This document shows, piece by piece, positions 42,955 to 51,842 of a stretch of 64,000 bases of DNA. The notes beneath the pieces are model-generated. The model searched no databases. It was not told where the DNA came from and saw only the letters and a list, made by a program, of their open reading frames with translations. The stretch's first letter is position 1. Each line of letters opens with the position of its first letter. The DNA is from Bacillota bacterium (GTDB lineage Bacteria; Bacillota_I; Bacilli_A; RF39; UBA660): NCBI GenBank assembly GCA_015059435.1, contig SVAJ01000002.1:62001-126000 (forward strand). Reading direction: 5' to 3'. A program made the position numbers and the translations under genes.

Positions 42955-43662
42955 ATGAAATTAATAATTGAAAATTTAAATAAAAGTTATGAAGACAAAA
43001 AAGTACTTGAAGATATTAATTTTACTTTTGAACAAGGAAAAATATATGGACTTATTGGTCGTAATGGAGCAGGTAAAACAACATTATTTAATTCTATTAA
43101 TAATGATATTGATATAAATAGTGGTAAGTTTTACTTAGAAGATGAAAATGGTAAGAAAGAGGTTGATACTAGAGATATTGGGTATGTTATATCAACTCCT
43201 ACAGTACCAGAGTTTTTAACTGCTAAAGAGTTTTTATCTTTCTTTTTAGAGATTAATAAAGATAAGATTAAAGATATTAAGAGTATAGATGAGTATTTTG
43301 ATATGGTTAAAATATCAAAAGAAGATCAAGATGTTCTTTTAAAAGAGTATTCTCATGGTATGAAAAATAAAATGCAAATGCTTATAAATATTATTTCTTC
43401 TCCTAAAATAATTCTTTTAGATGAACCACTTACATCTTTAGATGTAGTAGTACAAGAAGAAATGAAAAAGTTATTAAAGAGTATAAAAAAAGATCATATC
43501 TTAATATTTTCTACACATATATTAGAAATTGCTTTAGATTTATGTGATGAGATAGTTATATTAAATAATAAGAATTTAGAGCTTATTGAAAAGAAAAATT
43601 TAAATACTAAGAAATACAAAGATAAAATAATTAATAGTTTAAAGGATCAAGATAATGTTTAA
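42955..43662 (+). CDS. ABC transporter ATP-binding protein
   Basis: A 235-residue ATPase: Walker A GRNGAGKTT near residue 36, signature YSHGMKNKMQ (a degenerate SGG form usual in ABC-2 exporters), Walker B IILLDEP, and switch His in IFSTHILE. The C-terminus overlaps the next start by 8 bases; that gene encodes the likely membrane partner. Substrate unknown; antimicrobial peptide or drug export is typical of this type. Confidence 0.88.
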   Translation: MKLIIENLNKSYEDKKVLEDINFTFEQGKIYGLIGRNGAGKTTLFNSINNDIDINSGKFYLEDENGKKEVDTRDIGYVISTPTVPEFLTAKEFLSFFLEINKDKIKDIKSIDEYFDMVKISKEDQDVLLKEYSHGMKNKMQMLINIISSPKIILLDEPLTSLDVVVQEEMKKLLKSIKKDHILIFSTHILEIALDLCDEIVILNNKNLELIEKKNLNTKKYKDKIINSLKDQDNV

Positions 43663-45214
43663 TACACTTAAGATGTCTTTAAAAATAGATACTATATATG
43701 CAATAAATTCATTTATTTATGCATTAAAAAAATTACCTATATTTAAAGATTTATTTGTTGGTAATAATATTTATAAAAGTAGAAAAGCTAAGAATATTAT
43801 TGGTTTTTTAGGAGTTGTATTATCTAGTATTAGAATGATTTTATCTAAAGTTATATATATAGGTATTATATATTTAATAGCTAGTTATATTTCTAAAGAT
43901 AATACTAATAATATATTTATACACATGTATTTCTTTTTAACAGTACTTGGTATTTATATAAATAATAAATTATTATCTACTAGTACTAAAAAATATTTTT
44001 CTATAGTTTTATTTAATATGGATGCTAAGAAGTATTTAAAATCTGATTTAGTTTTTAATACAATTACTAGTTTTATTATAAATTTTATAACTTTATATAT
44101 ATTAATAGGATTTAAATATGGAATAGTTTTATCTATATTTAGTTTATTTTCTAGATTTATTGGGGAAGCTTTAAGTATTAAATATTACAAGAAATATAAT
44201 TATTTGGCTATTTTTAATATGAAAATATATTGGCCTATACTTATTGGATTGTTATTAGTTACTTTTCTTCCTTATATAAATATAATTATTAGTTTTAAGT
44301 ATGTTTTATTAGTTACTTTATTATTTATACCATGTTCTATTATTTCATATATTTATATTAATAGTATTAAAGATTATAAATTAATATATAAAAAATTAAA
44401 TACTATAAATAAAGTTATGATTTCTCAAGATGAAGGTAGTTATAATAGACAGAGTATGGTAGAAGTAAGAGATAAAGATAAGTATATTAATAGTAAAAAA
44501 TTGAAGAATAAAAAAGGGTATGATCTATTTAATACAATATTTTTTGAACGTCATAGAGAAATACTTCTTAAGAGTGCAAAGAATTATAGTATGATTTCTA
44601 TTGGTATTATTCTTGTACTTGTGTACTTAGTTATTAATAATAAAGGGATGAGTCATGATATAAATTATATTATATTAAATAAATTATCTTATTTTGTATT
44701 ATTAATGTACTTTATAAATAGGGGTTCTATAATTACTCAGGCTATGTTTTATAATTGTGATCATGCCATGTTAACGTTTAATTTTTATAAAGATCCTAAA
44801 GTAATAGTTAATTTATTTAAAAAGAGATTAGAAATTCTTACTAAAATTAATTTGATGCCTGCTTTTGTATTAGCAATTGGATCTGTTTTATTATTATATT
44901 TATCTGGTGGTACTAGTAGTTTTATTAATTATATTAGTATTCCTGTATTTGTTATATCATTGAGTGTGTTCTTTTCTACACATTATTTGGTACTTTATTA
45001 TTTATTACAACCATATGATAAAAATATGAAAATAAAGAGTTTTTCATATTCAATAGCATCATTTTTTACTTATTTATTTTCATATTATATAACTAAATTA
45101 GTTGTATCATCTTTAGTGTTTTCTATGGCAGGAGTAATGCTTTCTATTCTATATATTTCAATATCTTTATGGCTAGTTTATAGGTTTGCTCCTGGTACTT
45201 TTAGGCTTAAGTAG
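43655..45214 (+). CDS. ABC transporter permease-like membrane protein
   Basis: A 519-residue protein with about ten to twelve hydrophobic helices and a charged cytoplasmic loop near residues 265-310 (EGSYNRQSMVEVRDKDKY). It overlaps the ATPase gene by 8 bases and is therefore its probable membrane subunit. I cannot place the family; it is longer than most ABC-2 permeases. It is followed after 80 bases by the promoter of the glucosaminidase gene. Confidence 0.75.
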   Translation: MFNTLKMSLKIDTIYAINSFIYALKKLPIFKDLFVGNNIYKSRKAKNIIGFLGVVLSSIRMILSKVIYIGIIYLIASYISKDNTNNIFIHMYFFLTVLGIYINNKLLSTSTKKYFSIVLFNMDAKKYLKSDLVFNTITSFIINFITLYILIGFKYGIVLSIFSLFSRFIGEALSIKYYKKYNYLAIFNMKIYWPILIGLLLVTFLPYINIIISFKYVLLVTLLFIPCSIISYIYINSIKDYKLIYKKLNTINKVMISQDEGSYNRQSMVEVRDKDKYINSKKLKNKKGYDLFNTIFFERHREILLKSAKNYSMISIGIILVLVYLVINNKGMSHDINYIILNKLSYFVLLMYFINRGSIITQAMFYNCDHAMLTFNFYKDPKVIVNLFKKRLEILTKINLMPAFVLAIGSVLLLYLSGGTSSFINYISIPVFVISLSVFFSTHYLVLYYLLQPYDKNMKIKSFSYSIASFFTYLFSYYITKLVVSSLVFSMAGVMLSILYISISLWLVYRFAPGTFRLK

Positions 45215-45226
45215 AGTGCTCTCAAA

Positions 45227-45255
45227 TTGACAAAATGGCCTAAAAGTGGTATGAT
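45227..45255 (+). promoter_or_regulatory. Promoter of the 45294 gene
   Basis: TTGACA (45227-45232), a 17-base spacer and TATGAT (45250-45255). The predicted transcript start lies about 30 bases before the TTG start codon. Confidence 0.75.
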
Positions 45256-45293
45256 TATTGTGCTATTGATTAATAGCAATGAGGTGAATTAGT

Positions 45294-45974
45294 TTGAATA
45301 AACAAAAATTAATCAGTTCTGTTCTAGCTTTAGTTGGAGTGGGAATGATATCAGTTGCTTTAACATTAGAAAGCAATAGTTTAAGTAATGATAAAATAGT
45401 TGTTAGTAATATTAGTGAAGTTAATATTAAGAATATGGCAACTTCAACTAATAGAATTATAAAAAGTAATAATAGTGTTACTGAAGATAAAAAAGAAGAT
45501 ATTAATTTAACTGCTGTTAATATGGAGGTTGCTCCTGCTTCTGTGGTTGTTCCACCTCGTGTAGAAGTATATGAAGGTATGACTATGGAAGAACTTGCAG
45601 ATAAACTTAATCGTAGTTTACGAAATGAAATGTCTGGTAAGGGTTTATTAATAGCACAAAAGAGTATTGAGTTAGGAGTGGATCCTTATATAGCCACTGC
45701 TATTATGTTACATGAAACTGGATGTTCTCAAAGTTCATGTAGTTATATAGCTCGTACTTGTTATAATTTTGGTGGACAAAAAGGTAGTGGATGTGGTGCT
45801 TATCAAGCATATGGATCTGTTGATGAAGGTATTACAGGTATGATTAGTAACTTATATAGAAACTATTATGCATATGGTTTAAATACTGTAGAAGCTATTG
45901 GACATAGATATGCTGAAAGTACAGTATGGCCTACTAAGATTAATAGTTATGTTCAAAATTTAAGAGCTGCTTAG
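45294..45974 (+). CDS. Secreted N-acetylglucosaminidase-like wall hydrolase
   Basis: A 226-residue protein read from TTG 45294, with GAGGTGAA eleven bases upstream. A signal peptide or anchor (about residues 5-24) leads to a Thr/Asn-rich linker and a glucosaminidase-like domain: GLLIAQKSIELGVDPYIATA, split at ELGVDPY, then MLHETGCSQSSC with the expected Glu, YNFGGQKG and YAESTVWPTKI. It should trim peptidoglycan. Two Cys pairs in the domain may form disulfides, consistent with the redox system at 8146-9577. Confidence 0.75.
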   Translation: MNKQKLISSVLALVGVGMISVALTLESNSLSNDKIVVSNISEVNIKNMATSTNRIIKSNNSVTEDKKEDINLTAVNMEVAPASVVVPPRVEVYEGMTMEELADKLNRSLRNEMSGKGLLIAQKSIELGVDPYIATAIMLHETGCSQSSCSYIARTCYNFGGQKGSGCGAYQAYGSVDEGITGMISNLYRNYYAYGLNTVEAIGHRYAESTVWPTKINSYVQNLRAA

Positions 45975-46008
45975 GTAGTTCTTTTTTTCTGGATATTATT
46001 AGGTTTGA

Positions 46009-46037
46009 TTGACAGAAAGGCTAAATTATTGTATAAT
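46009..46037 (+). promoter_or_regulatory. Promoter of the 46065 gene
   Basis: TTGACA (46009-46014), 17-base spacer, TATAAT (46032-46037), both perfect. It lies inside the longest open frame and so fixes the true start at ATG 46065. Confidence 0.88.
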
Positions 46038-46064
46038 ATAGCTCAGTTTTTAGGGGGATTAGAT

Positions 46065-46601
46065 ATGAAAAGAAATTTTGAAATTATTACTACTGATGAT
46101 TTAGAAAATATTACAGCAGAAGAAATTAGAAGTAGACATTTAAAAATTGAAAATGATGATTATAAAGGATTAATAAAGAGTGTAAATTCTAGAATTTTTA
46201 CTGAAGCTAAAGCTTTTACTAAAGGTACAGTTCCATTAGGTGCTAGTTATGCAGCTTCTGGTTATTCTATTTACCAAGCTATCTTAGAACAAGATAGTAT
46301 GTTAGCTTTTACTGGAACTTCTATTCTTCTTATGGCAACATTCGCAACTGCTTTAAGAATGATTACTATGTCAGAAAGTGATACAAAAGAAAAGATTGCT
46401 GCTTTAAAAGAATTAAAAGAGCAATATAAAAAAGAGCATGAAGCTAGAGTTGCTGAAATTGAAAGAGTACATGATGAACTTGATAGAAAGCAAGAAGAAG
46501 TTACAAGAGTATGGGATGCTGAAATAGCAAAAACAGAAAGAGTATTAAGAGAAGCAATTAGAAGAAGTGAAGAGCGTGATAAACAATTAATAAAAAAATA
46601 G
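46065..46601 (+). CDS. Membrane protein with C-terminal coiled coil, unknown function
   Basis: A 178-residue protein. Two hydrophobic segments (about 50-72 and 78-95) follow a charged N-terminus; a long coiled coil covers about 105-175 (KEKIAALKELKEQYKKEHEA, then further heptads). It starts at ATG 46065, behind a perfect promoter and GGGGGAT. It is the gene directly upstream of the OLE RNA. Known OLE partners do not include a protein like this, so any link is speculative. A T-rich hairpin (GTTACTATT type) follows its stop. Confidence 0.6.
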   Translation: MKRNFEIITTDDLENITAEEIRSRHLKIENDDYKGLIKSVNSRIFTEAKAFTKGTVPLGASYAASGYSIYQAILEQDSMLAFTGTSILLMATFATALRMITMSESDTKEKIAALKELKEQYKKEHEARVAEIERVHDELDRKQEEVTRVWDAEIAKTERVLREAIRRSEERDKQLIKK

Positions 46602-46646
46602 TTACTATTTTTTTATTTTGAGAATAGTATATTATATAGTGTAAAC

Positions 46647-46675
46647 TTGACATTTTTGGTGATTTATGCTATAAT
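46647..46675 (+). promoter_or_regulatory. Promoter of the OLE RNA
   Basis: Perfect TTGACA (46647-46652), 17-base spacer, TATAAT (46670-46675). Start of transcription is expected near 46682. It shows that the RNA is made from its own promoter. Confidence 0.9.
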
Positions 46676-46681
46676 TATATG

Positions 46682-47302
46682 CGTAATTGAAGATGGCACA
46701 CTATTCTAGTCAATTACTTTATTATGAAGATGGGATTAAACAACCATTAAAGAGCATATCTGTGAAACCTTTGGTGTTTGCTTCTTACGCCCAGTTTGGG
46801 GTGGATGCTGAAGATGAGGATGCTGGGCACTTTGTAATGGCATACAGAGCACGACCCATTATCCGTGGAGACCTATTCTTGTGGTAAGCCTATACGTGCA
46901 TCTACTGACGGACTTATTACGAAATAGGATTAAACCTGTATTGTGGCGAAAGTTATGTGCAGCGTAGCTTGTCTTGAGTGAAAGTCTTGGGATTAATGAT
47001 CTATCTTATTTAAGTTGGCCGACTTATTTAAGAATTGCGTTATGAAATCACTTTTGCAAAAAAGAACTAATAATAAAGTTTGGTGGGGAAATCTCCTAGA
47101 GTGACGTCATTTGGGATTGCAGTGGGTACTAAGTGGTGATCAAGCCATACGAAGTTCGTATTAACTTCTAGAAATGGGGAACCGCATAATTGGTAACGAT
47201 TATGTAGAAGTTAGGGAAATCCTGCTTGACCTAAGGCCCAAAGTTTACCAAGTGATAGCCTATCAGATATATTAATTAGACAAAGAGAACTTTGTCTTTT
47301 TT
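46682..47302 (+). ncRNA. ole: OLE RNA (ornate, large, extremophilic), about 620 bases
   Basis: A 620-base stretch with no gene, a base composition much richer in G than its surroundings, a perfect own promoter and an ideal terminator (GACAAAG/CTTTGTC plus T run, 47279-47302). Hairpins visible by eye include GTAATTGA/TCAATTAC at the 5' end, ATACG/CGTAT at 47147-47161, and a nested stem AACTTCTA/TAGAAGTT with CATAAT/ATTATG inside at 47163-47213. The length matches OLE RNAs (about 600 bases), and the next gene encodes OapA, the membrane protein that binds OLE and is usually encoded just downstream. OLE-OapA complexes sit at the membrane and affect cold, alcohol and magnesium tolerance in Bacillus halodurans. 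The identity relies mainly on length, structure and neighbour. Confidence 0.8.
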
Positions 47303-47350
47303 GTTTCTTATAATTTATGATATACTTGTGTTATAGGAGAAGATTGATAT

Positions 47351-47956
47351 ATGAATAGAAGTGAGAAAAGTAAAAATAATGAATTTAGAAATTTATTAAT
47401 ACAAACAAGAAGACATGAAAAAAAGAAGAAAGAATTAGTTGATATAAAATGGATACTAACTATTGTTGTAATATCATTTTTATTATCAGTAGGACTTTCT
47501 TTTATATCAGAAGTTACTATCAAGAAAGCAACATTAATAGTTAGTATATTAATTACCTTATTATTTATATTCTTAGGTATCTTATTTGATATTATTGGTG
47601 TTGCAGTAACTGCTAGTGATGAAGCTATTTTTCATTCAATGAGTTCAAGAAAAGTTAAAGGAGCAAAGGTTGCAGTTAAATTTAAAAAGAATGCAGATAA
47701 AGTATCAAGTTTTTGTTGTGATGTAGTAGGAGATATTTGTGGAGTAATATCTGGTGCTTCTGGTATTACAATAGCTTTATTACTTGTAGAAAACTTTTCT
47801 ATTAATCCTTTAGTTTCTACATTAGTAGTTACAGGAATTATTTCTTCGTTAACAATTGGTGGAAAGGCATTAGGTAAAAGTTTAGCTATTAATAAGAGTA
47901 ATATAATTTTATATGAATTTTCTAAAGTAGTCTTTCTATTTTATAAATGTAAGTAA
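47351..47956 (+). CDS. oapA: OLE RNA-binding membrane protein OapA (DUF21-like)
   Basis: A 201-residue protein. A basic N-terminus (RSEKSKNN through KKKKE) leads to four membrane helices at about residues 35-55, 61-88, 128-148 and 155-176. Between helices 2 and 3 is the highly conserved segment DIIGVAVTASDEA, then FHSMSSRKVKGAK, NADKVSSFC and DVVGDICGVISGASG; GGKALGKSLAI lies near the end. This pattern I recall from OapA and its relatives, often annotated as DUF21 or CorB-like. It starts 49 bases after the end of the OLE RNA gene, the usual order. It has a weak own -10 (TATACT near 47321) and an AGGAGA SD. Confidence 0.85.
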   Translation: MNRSEKSKNNEFRNLLIQTRRHEKKKKELVDIKWILTIVVISFLLSVGLSFISEVTIKKATLIVSILITLLFIFLGILFDIIGVAVTASDEAIFHSMSSRKVKGAKVAVKFKKNADKVSSFCCDVVGDICGVISGASGITIALLLVENFSINPLVSTLVVTGIISSLTIGGKALGKSLAINKSNIILYEFSKVVFLFYKCK

Positions 47957-48043
47957 TTGTTTAATTGTGTAAACTTATAAACTAAATTTATTTTTATACT
48001 TATATTTATGATATTATATTAATAAATAGAAAGGGTAGATTTT

Positions 48044-48829
48044 ATGGCAGTTTTATTACTTTTTATTTCAATATTGCCAGTTTTTATATTAGGATACTAT
48101 ATTTATAATAGTGATAAAAATAAGGAACCGTTAAAGTTAATTGCAAAGTTCTTTCTTTTTGGAATAATTTCAGGTGTTTTTGTTATAATATTTAGTTTAT
48201 TACTTGAGTTGTTTATTCCTAGTATAAATGTTGATATTGATGCAGGAAATATAGATTATTTAACACTGTTTGTACATACATTTATAATTATAGCTTTTGT
48301 AGAAGAATTATCTAAGTGGTTTTTTACATATAGGATAGGTTATAATAATAAAGAATTTGATGAACTTTATGATATGATTGTTTATTCTGTATTTACATCT
48401 TTAGGTTTTGCATTGCTTGAAAATATATTTTATGTATTTATAGATGGTGGTATTGCTGTAGGTATATCTCGTGGATTACTTTCAATTCCGGGTCATACTT
48501 GTTTTGGTATATTTATGGGTTATTATTTAAGTATGGCTAAATATAGAGCACTGCATAATGAGTATAGATTAGAAAAACTTAATAAAGTTAAGAGTATAGT
48601 TATTCCAACTGTTTTACATGGTGTTTATGATTATTGTTGTTTTGCAGGATCTTATTTTGTTATTATATTTTTTGTATTTATAATTTTCTTATATTTTATG
48701 GCTTATAAGAAAATGAGGTATACTTTAAGTATTGTTAGTAAAGTTAAATATAATAATAATTATTGTTCTAGTTGTGGTACTAAAATAGTTGGAGAATATT
48801 GTATAGGTTGTGGGGCAAAGCAGGAATAA
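48044..48829 (+). CDS. PrsW-like intramembrane protease with C-terminal zinc ribbon
   Basis: A 261-residue protein with about seven hydrophobic helices. PrsW/ABI-type motifs: AFVEELSKW (the EExxK-like pair), FALLENIFY with Glu, and HTCFGIFMGYY and LHGVYDY with His. PrsW in Bacillus subtilis clips an anti-sigma factor. The C-terminal tail carries a small zinc ribbon, YCSSCGTK and YCIGCGAKQ. The gene follows oapA by about 88 bases. No anti-sigma factor lies nearby. Confidence 0.85.
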   Translation: MAVLLLFISILPVFILGYYIYNSDKNKEPLKLIAKFFLFGIISGVFVIIFSLLLELFIPSINVDIDAGNIDYLTLFVHTFIIIAFVEELSKWFFTYRIGYNNKEFDELYDMIVYSVFTSLGFALLENIFYVFIDGGIAVGISRGLLSIPGHTCFGIFMGYYLSMAKYRALHNEYRLEKLNKVKSIVIPTVLHGVYDYCCFAGSYFVIIFFVFIIFLYFMAYKKMRYTLSIVSKVKYNNNYCSSCGTKIVGEYCIGCGAKQE

Positions 48830-48878
48830 CTTGTATTTGCTTATTTAATGATTTATAATTTTTATAGGAGGTAAGAAT

Positions 48879-49883
48879 ATGAAAGTATTACTTTATACAG
48901 AGGGGGAAAAGATGTTTTCTAATAGTGGTTTAGGTAAGGCTATTAAACATCAAATGAAAGCTTTAGAATCAGTTAAGGTTCCATATACTACTAATAAGAA
49001 AGATGATTATGATATAGTTCATATTAATTTTTATGGACCTAATTCTTATTTTTTAGCTAAGAAGGCTAGAAGAAAGGGTAAGAAAGTAGTTTATCATGCT
49101 CATTCTACTGAAGAAGATTTTAGAAATGGTTTTATTTTTTGTAAACAGCTTGCACCGCTTTTTAAGAAATGGATTACTAAATGTTATAGTTTGGGAGATG
49201 TTATAGTTACTCCAACACCATATTCAAAAAGATTATTAGAAGGGTATGGTATTACTAAAAAGATATATGATATTTCTAATGGAATAGAATTAGATTTATT
49301 TAAAAAAGATGGTAAAGCTAGAGAGAGATTTAGAAAAAAATATAATTTAAGTGAAGATGATAAAGTTATTATTGGAATAGGTTTATATATAGAAAGAAAA
49401 GGAATAGTTGATTTTGTAGAACTTGCGAAAAGATTACCTGAATATAAATTTATTTGGTTTGGATATAGTCCGTTAAGTGCTGCTACTAAGGATGTTAGAA
49501 AAGCAGTTAATACTAAACTTCCTAACTTATTATTTGCAGGTTATGTTCCTCAAGAAGTAATTAGAGATGCTATGAATGGTTGTGATATATATTTATTCCC
49601 AACATTTGAAGAAACAGAAGGTATTCCTATAATTGAAGCATGTGCATGTAAGACTACTGCTATTATTAGAGATATTCCAATCTTTGAAGGTTGGTTAGAA
49701 GATGGTGTTAATGTTTATAAAGCAAAAAATGTAGATGAATTTGAAGATAAGATAAAGAAGATTATTAATAAAGAATTACCATTAATTGGTGATAAGGCTT
49801 ATAAAATTGCACTTGATAGAGATATTAAAAAAGTAGGAAAGCAACTTAAAGAAGTATATGAAGAGGTTATGGAAAAAAAATAA
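48879..49883 (+). CDS. Family 4 glycosyltransferase, likely glycolipid synthesis
   Basis: A 334-residue GT-B protein. N-terminal Rossmann domain: LYTEGEKMFSNSGLG, VVYHAHSTEEDF; C-terminal nucleotide-sugar site: IGIGLYIERKGI, FAGYVPQE, and the acidic FPTFEETEGIPIIEA. Sequence character resembles diacylglycerol glucosyltransferases of Bacilli, but the acceptor is not certain. GGAGG lies before the ATG. It is convergent with the rodA-like gene, with a shared terminator between them. Confidence 0.85.
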   Translation: MKVLLYTEGEKMFSNSGLGKAIKHQMKALESVKVPYTTNKKDDYDIVHINFYGPNSYFLAKKARRKGKKVVYHAHSTEEDFRNGFIFCKQLAPLFKKWITKCYSLGDVIVTPTPYSKRLLEGYGITKKIYDISNGIELDLFKKDGKARERFRKKYNLSEDDKVIIGIGLYIERKGIVDFVELAKRLPEYKFIWFGYSPLSAATKDVRKAVNTKLPNLLFAGYVPQEVIRDAMNGCDIYLFPTFEETEGIPIIEACACKTTAIIRDIPIFEGWLEDGVNVYKAKNVDEFEDKIKKIINKELPLIGDKAYKIALDRDIKKVGKQLKEVYEEVMEKK

Positions 49884-49914
49884 AATGGAAATATCCATTT
49901 TATTTTTTTATTTG
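49879..49914. terminator. Shared terminator between glycosyltransferase and rodA-like genes
   Basis: ATAAAATGGA and TCCATTTTAT form a strong stem with A and T runs on both flanks, suited to convergent genes. Confidence 0.8.
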
Positions 49915-51032
49915 TATTTATATGTCCTTGTTTTTTCCATTGATATGTTTAGTATAATTCCTACTATTAACATATAAGAAAGTAGTGAGCTTCCTCCATA
50001 ACTAATAAATGGAAGAGTAATACCTGTTATTGGGAATAGTCCTACAGTCATACCTATATTTTGTATTTGTTGGAATATGAGCATTCCAACTATACCTGCA
50101 AGTATATATTTGTCTGTATCTACTATTTTTCTTTTAGCAAGTTTAATAATATTTATATCTAAGTACATTATTATTCCTATAAGTATAATTGATCCTATAA
50201 GTCCAAAGTTAGAGGCGAATACTGCAAATATAAAGTCTGTTGATGATTCTGGAAAATAGATTGGAGTTTTATTAAAGCCATGTCCAAATAAACCAGCTGA
50301 TCCTATAGCGGCAAGTGCATTTTCTAATTGCAATCCAGAACCACTTTGCCAATCAAAGATTCTTTCTAATCTGTAGAATAGATCTGTTCCAAATATATCT
50401 ATAAATAATTTTTCATTTAAGAAATATGTTCCTAGTATGAATCCTAATAAAATAGATATTAAAGTGATAGCTATTAAAAACCAACGTAGTCTAATACCAG
50501 ATGCGAACATCATGAATGTATATATTACTAAGTATATTACTACAGAACCAGTATCAGGTTGCAGGAATGTTAGTACTGAAGGTATTAATACTATTAATAA
50601 TGTTTTTAATATAAATATAAATTCATCTTTAAGAGATGGATTTTTATAATCTATTCTAAAGTTATGAATTATTTTAGCAAGTATTAACATAATAAATATT
50701 TTCATAAATTCACTAGGTTGAATACTTCCTATACCGGGTATGGTAAACCAACATTTACTGTTATTTATTGGTTCTGCGAAGAATAGTAATCCTAGTAATA
50801 GAAAATTTCCTAATACATATAAGAAAGTAGTATGTCTATATAAATATTCATTTTTCATTTTTAGTATAAATATTACTAAGGTTGATCCTATTAAATACCA
50901 CATGGTTTGTTTTAAAGCTAGATTACCTAAACTTTTAGAAGTATAAGTAGATGCACTATAAATAGTAATTATACTAATAATCGCTAGTAGGCATATTGGT
51001 ATTAATATTTTTAAGTTTAATTTCTTTGTCAT
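49908..51032 (-). CDS. rodA: SEDS-family glycosyltransferase (RodA/FtsW/SpoVE)
   Basis: A 374-residue polytopic protein, about ten helices. Conserved SEDS motifs: PGIGSIQPSEFMKI, FLQPDTGS, GSGLQLENALAAIGSAG in part, GHGFNK, PESSTDFIFAV and ITLPFISYGGSSLL. It polymerises lipid II with a class B penicillin-binding protein. The sequence looks more like RodA than FtsW, but SpoVE cannot be excluded in a spore former. The symbol is tentative. AAGGTGAT lies before its ATG. Confidence 0.88.
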   Translation of the reverse strand: MTKKLNLKILIPICLLAIISIITIYSASTYTSKSLGNLALKQTMWYLIGSTLVIFILKMKNEYLYRHTTFLYVLGNFLLLGLLFFAEPINNSKCWFTIPGIGSIQPSEFMKIFIMLILAKIIHNFRIDYKNPSLKDEFIFILKTLLIVLIPSVLTFLQPDTGSVVIYLVIYTFMMFASGIRLRWFLIAITLISILLGFILGTYFLNEKLFIDIFGTDLFYRLERIFDWQSGSGLQLENALAAIGSAGLFGHGFNKTPIYFPESSTDFIFAVFASNFGLIGSIILIGIIMYLDINIIKLAKRKIVDTDKYILAGIVGMLIFQQIQNIGMTVGLFPITGITLPFISYGGSSLLSYMLIVGIILNISMEKTRTYKYK

Positions 51033-51113
51033 GTTATCACCTTCTTATTTATTATACCAAAAATGGGTAATTTTTATATCTAAAAATCATAAAATATTTA
51101 AGAGGGGATGTTA

Positions 51114-51401
51114 ATGAAAAAATTACCTAATATATACCAAAATAATATAAATAAAAGATTTAATAATAATAAAATTGTAAGTTATGTTAAAGATGAAATA
51201 GTTAATAATAATTCATCTGTTAGTGATATTTTAGATAATATTTTTAATGGTATTGGGCATTCTTATAATATAAGAGTTATTATTGATACACGTAGTAAAG
51301 AGTATGATACTAGTATTATATATAGAACTAATGATAGTATAGTTACTATTGATAATGATGTTATTAGTATTAGTGAAATCAAGAGTATAGTTATAAAATA
51401 A
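51114..51401 (+). CDS. Small uncharacterised protein
   Basis: A 95-residue protein, basic N-terminus (KKLPNIYQNNINKRFNNNK), then alternating beta strands (IRVIIDTRSKEYDTSIIYRT and VTIDNDVISI). No signal peptide. GAGGGGA precedes the ATG at 51114. It is followed by a perfect AAAATCACC/GGTGATTTT hairpin at about 51398-51424 that also ends the convergent CotY/Z-like gene. Unknown family. Confidence 0.55.
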   Translation: MKKLPNIYQNNINKRFNNNKIVSYVKDEIVNNNSSVSDILDNIFNGIGHSYNIRVIIDTRSKEYDTSIIYRTNDSIVTIDNDVISISEIKSIVIK

Positions 51402-51423
51402 AAATCACCTATTGGTGATTTTA

Positions 51424-51828
51424 TTATCCTAATTCAACAAATGTATCTGTAAGACATTGCATAGCACCTACACAATCTAGGTTAATTGTTACAAATTGAT
51501 TTGTTGATAAGTATGTTCCTTCAGTTGTACCTGGATATAGTATTCTACAAGTACAACAACATTCATCTAATGATTCAACTCTTAATACATCAGATTCACC
51601 TGTAGTTTCACCAACTGTATATGGGAATGTCCAAGTTGTACCAGTACAACAATTATATAAATTTACAGGTCTAGTATTATAACTTATATTATTCATGTTT
51701 GGTCCTAAATATGGTCGATCACATCCAAGGCTACAGTTATTATCACAATTTTGTCTTTGTAGCATAATTATTGTTCTTAATATATCTGATAAGCATCCAC
51801 ATTCGTTTTTACAATTTTCTTGATTCAT
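51424..51828 (-). CDS. CotY/CotZ-like Cys-rich spore coat protein
   Basis: A 134-residue protein with 14 or so Cys residues. Family marks: an N-terminal NECGCLSDILRTI helix, RPYLGPN and NTRPVNLY, ESLDECCCTCRIL, then TNQFVTINLDCVGAMQCLTD. The last segment resembles the CotY/CotZ C-terminal Leu-x-Cys-Phe-Cys-Ala-Ile-Gln-Cys. Such proteins cross-link into the outer coat or exosporium. It is 14 bases after the related gene at 51843-52211 and was probably made by duplication. Confidence 0.8.
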   Translation of the reverse strand: MNQENCKNECGCLSDILRTIIMLQRQNCDNNCSLGCDRPYLGPNMNNISYNTRPVNLYNCCTGTTWTFPYTVGETTGESDVLRVESLDECCCTCRILYPGTTEGTYLSTNQFVTINLDCVGAMQCLTDTFVELG

Positions 51829-51842
51829 AAATATCCTCCTTT

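Noticed and set aside
46687-46887. 66-codon open frame inside the OLE RNA region
   Set aside because: It begins at a non-standard start, has no SD, and lies in a structured RNA with its own promoter and terminator; coding is not needed to explain the conservation.
46682-47302. RNase P RNA, tmRNA or a group II intron
   Set aside because: The type B RNase P core (GAGGAAAGTCC), a tmRNA acceptor and tag, and intron domain V with a reverse transcriptase were not found; length and the OapA neighbour fit OLE better.
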